Positions 61,913-64,000 of a stretch of DNA of 64,000 nucleotides are shown in pieces (positions within the stretch are counted from its first letter, which is position 1; the number at the start of each line of letters is the position of its first letter). The DNA comes from Marivivens aquimaris (lineage in GTDB: Bacteria; Pseudomonadota; Alphaproteobacteria; Rhodobacterales; Rhodobacteraceae). The position numbers and the translations under genes were made by a program. Below the pieces are notes generated by a model. It searched no databases. It was given only the letters and a program-made list of their open reading frames with translations, and was not told the origin of the DNA. The stretch covers positions 1,455,001 to 1,519,000 of the forward strand of contig NZ_JADBGB010000001.1 in NCBI RefSeq assembly GCF_015220045.1, read 5' to 3'.

Positions 61913-63574
61913 TTACACCTCGATGGTTTTCGGGCGGCGGCGCTGGAACCACCAAACGATGAACAGACGGGTCACGAAGATCGCGGTAAAGACAGACGTC
62001 AGAATACCGATACCCAGTGTCGTCGCGAAGCCGCGAACCGGACCGGAGCCGACGAACCACAGGATGGCAGCCGTCATGATCGTGGTGATGTTGGCGTCCA
62101 GAATGGCCGACATCGCACGCTCGTAGCCCAACTCGATTGCACGGGCCGGACCTTTGGCGGTCTTCAGTTCTTCGCGAATACGTTCGTAGACCAGCACGTT
62201 GGCGTCCACGGCCATACCCATCGTCAGCACGATACCCGCGATCCCCGGCAGCGTGAGCGTCGCGCCCAGCAGCGAAAGGATACCGATGATCATCGCCATG
62301 TTGAGGATAAGCGCGATGTTGGCGATCCAGCCGAAGAGGCCATAGGACAGCCCCATGAAGATCATGACGGCGACAAAACCGACAACAGCCGCGATCTGGC
62401 CCGAGCGGATGCTGTCCGCACCAAGCTCCGGCCCCACGGTGCGCTCTTCGAGGAAGTCGAGGCCCGCAGGCAACGCGCCCGCCCGCAGCAGAACCGCGAG
62501 GTTGGTCGTCTCTTCCACGGTGAAGGAGCCGGTGATGATGCCCGAGCCGCCGGTGATGGCGCTCTGGATCGTCGGAGCCGAGATCACCTCGTCATCGAGC
62601 ACGATCGCGAACGGACGGCCGATGTTGTTGGAGGTGTAGGCACCGAACGCACGCGCGCCGCCGGGGTTGAAGCGGAAGTCCACAGCTGGACGACCGTTCT
62701 GGTCGAAGGTCGGCTGCGAGTCCGTCAGCTGGTCGCCCGAGACAACAGCCGTGCGCGACAGGATGTAGTAGACGCCCTCACGCTCGACATCGGGCGCAAG
62801 GAAGTTCCCGACACCCGGCTCTGCGTTCTCGTCGCCAGTGGTGCTGATGACTTCGTGGAAACCGAGCTGCGCGGTGGTGCCGATCCAACCCTTGAGTTCC
62901 TGCGCCGACTTCGCGCCTGGAACCTCGATCAGGATCCGGCGGTCGCCGGTCCGCTGGATCGACGGCTCGCGTGTACCCGCCGCGTCGATACGGTTGCGGA
63001 TGATCTCCAGCGCCTGACGCACGGTGAGCTCGTCGCTGACGGTCTTCTGGGCTTCGGACAGTTCGACCGTGACAAGGTTGCCATTGGCCGACACCGTGAG
63101 GCTCGACTGACCTGCGCCGGTGACAGAGGTCACAGGGCTCGCCAGACCGCGCACCAGCTCGACAGCGCGTGCAACGCCGTCCTCGTTGGCCACGCGGATC
63201 GCCAGCGTTCCAGGGGCCGATTCCTGTCGGCGGATCGCGCCGATGGTATCGCGTTCGGCCACCAGTACGTCACGCACCTGCGGCCACATGCCGTCCATGG
63301 TGGTCTCGTAGACGTCCTCGACACGCACCTCCGCCAGCAGCTGTGCGCCGCCCCGAAGGTCGAGACCGAGGTTCACAATGTCGGAGGGCAGCCAAGACGG
63401 CCACTGCGCCAGATCGGCTTCGAGTTCGGCATTGGTGATGCCGTTCTCGATATCCTTGGCCGCATCGTTGTGCATCTCGACCCGAGAGTAGAAAAAATTG
63501 GGCAGCGTGAAAATCACCCCGGCCAAACAGGCCAGAACGATGAGCACCTGCTTGAAGCGTGCAATATGTAGCAT
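61913..63574 (-). CDS. secD: Protein translocase subunit SecD
   Basis: 553-residue SecD with a first TM (about 9-28), a large periplasmic part (about 30-370) containing GLDLRGGAQLL and ILIEVPGAKSAQELK, and the C-terminal TM bundle with MGMAVDANVLVYERIREEL. Works with SecF and YajC. Its ATG is 18 bp from the yajC stop. Confidence 0.95.
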   Translation of the reverse strand: MLHIARFKQVLIVLACLAGVIFTLPNFFYSRVEMHNDAAKDIENGITNAELEADLAQWPSWLPSDIVNLGLDLRGGAQLLAEVRVEDVYETTMDGMWPQVRDVLVAERDTIGAIRRQESAPGTLAIRVANEDGVARAVELVRGLASPVTSVTGAGQSSLTVSANGNLVTVELSEAQKTVSDELTVRQALEIIRNRIDAAGTREPSIQRTGDRRILIEVPGAKSAQELKGWIGTTAQLGFHEVISTTGDENAEPGVGNFLAPDVEREGVYYILSRTAVVSGDQLTDSQPTFDQNGRPAVDFRFNPGGARAFGAYTSNNIGRPFAIVLDDEVISAPTIQSAITGGSGIITGSFTVEETTNLAVLLRAGALPAGLDFLEERTVGPELGADSIRSGQIAAVVGFVAVMIFMGLSYGLFGWIANIALILNMAMIIGILSLLGATLTLPGIAGIVLTMGMAVDANVLVYERIREELKTAKGPARAIELGYERAMSAILDANITTIMTAAILWFVGSGPVRGFATTLGIGILTSVFTAIFVTRLFIVWWFQRRRPKTIEV

Positions 63575-63592
63575 ATCCGGGGTGTTCGCCGC

Positions 63593-63874
63593 TTAGCTGT
63601 TCGCAGGTTCGGTGCGGTTCACGACCTGCGAAATGGTCGAACGCACGACGCGGACGTTGACGCCTGTCGCGATCTCGATCTCGATCTCGTTGTCGTCCTT
63701 GACCTTCGCTACCTTACCGATGATGCCGCCCTGCGTGACGACCTGATCACCGCGGCGCAGCGCCGCCACCATGTTCTGGTGTTCCTTCAGCTTCTTTTGC
63801 TGCGGACGGATCAGCAGGAAGTACATGATCGCAAAGATCAGGATAAAGGGGATAATACCTTGAATGGCCTCCAT
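63593..63874 (-). CDS. yajC: Preprotein translocase subunit YajC
   Basis: 93-residue single-TM accessory subunit of the SecDF complex. The membrane segment is IIPFILIFAIMYFLLIRPQQKK (described here as residues 7-24 with the RPQQKK motif), followed by the cytoplasmic domain GDQVVTQGGIIGKVAKV. ATG at 63874 follows GAGGAGCG; the frame upstream to 63961 is not supported. Confidence 0.95.
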   Translation of the reverse strand: MEAIQGIIPFILIFAIMYFLLIRPQQKKLKEHQNMVAALRRGDQVVTQGGIIGKVAKVKDDNEIEIEIATGVNVRVVRSTISQVVNRTEPANS

Positions 63875-64000
63875 CGGGCGCTCCTCGTCTAAGTCTGGCG
63901 GGGGCTCCCCGCAAAGTCGCGGCACGTTATGACGGCGCCACGGGATTGGCAACCGCAGCACGGACGCTCAAGGCAATGTGTGAAGGCGATTTTGCAGATT

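Overview
The window is a stretch of alphaproteobacterial chromosome, almost certainly from the Rhodobacteraceae (Roseobacter group). The reasons are the high GC content, the complete Rhodobacter-type gene transfer agent (GTA) cluster next to cysE, a pyruvate dehydrogenase E1-beta with its own lipoyl domain, the ccmABCDG cluster beside secF-secD-yajC, a class I fructose-bisphosphate aldolase next to pgk, and several small protein families common in this group (DUF6314, DUF7742, DUF3445). It reads as core chromosome: I see no transposase, integrase, CRISPR array or rRNA, and one tRNA.

Layout. 1-5.1 kb: methyltransferase, cell-wall amidase, aminotransferase, a secreted DsbA-like oxidoreductase and two cyclophilins. 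5.2-11.9 kb: central carbon metabolism (pgk, class I aldolase, ftsB-like, pdhA-pdhB-pdhC). 11.9-14.1 kb: a structured non-coding stretch, a GNAT acetyltransferase, an AhpD-like protein and cysE. 14.1-28.0 kb: the GTA cluster on the minus strand, g1 (27978) to g15 (14393) plus a coupled DUF7742 gene. 28.1-34.4 kb: mltG and the fatty-acid genes fabF, acpP, fabG, fabD, interrupted by a PilZ gene and a TetR gene. 34.5-40.7 kb: a two-TM protein, rpsF-rpsR-rplI, a periplasmic cyclic-nucleotide phosphodiesterase, a secreted protein and tig. 40.8-53.8 kb: tRNA-Leu, a Hint-domain protein, nnrDE, glnB-glnA, a DUF3445 protein, an EEP-family hydrolase, purB, argC, a divergent LuxR / HTH-less LuxR-like pair, a FliG-like protein, an LpxL-like acyltransferase and a DUF1223 protein. 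54-64 kb: acnA, a 500-bp intergenic region with DnaA boxes and a CtrA-type box, then ccmG-D-C-B-A, a Mth938-like gene and secF-secD-yajC.

How the genes work together. The GTA genes form a nearly gap-free, translationally coupled operon for packaging (g1-g2), head (g3-g5), connector (g6-g8), tail (g9-g13) and cell-wall/receptor functions (g14-g15). The head-spike, lysis and GafA regulator genes of the Rhodobacter system are not in this window. The metabolic blocks are classical operons with clear rho-independent terminators.

Best leads for new biology: (1) the DnaA-box plus TTAA-N7-TTAA cluster after acnA; (2) the LuxR-type regulator paired divergently with a homologue that lacks its DNA-binding domain, next to a FliG-like gene; (3) hairpins within the GTA operon (before g1, after the capsid gene, between g2 and g3) that may tune its expression; (4) an orphan + strand transcript end between the pdh operon and the GNAT gene. 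No database search was possible, so family names rest on recognition of motifs, lengths and gene order.
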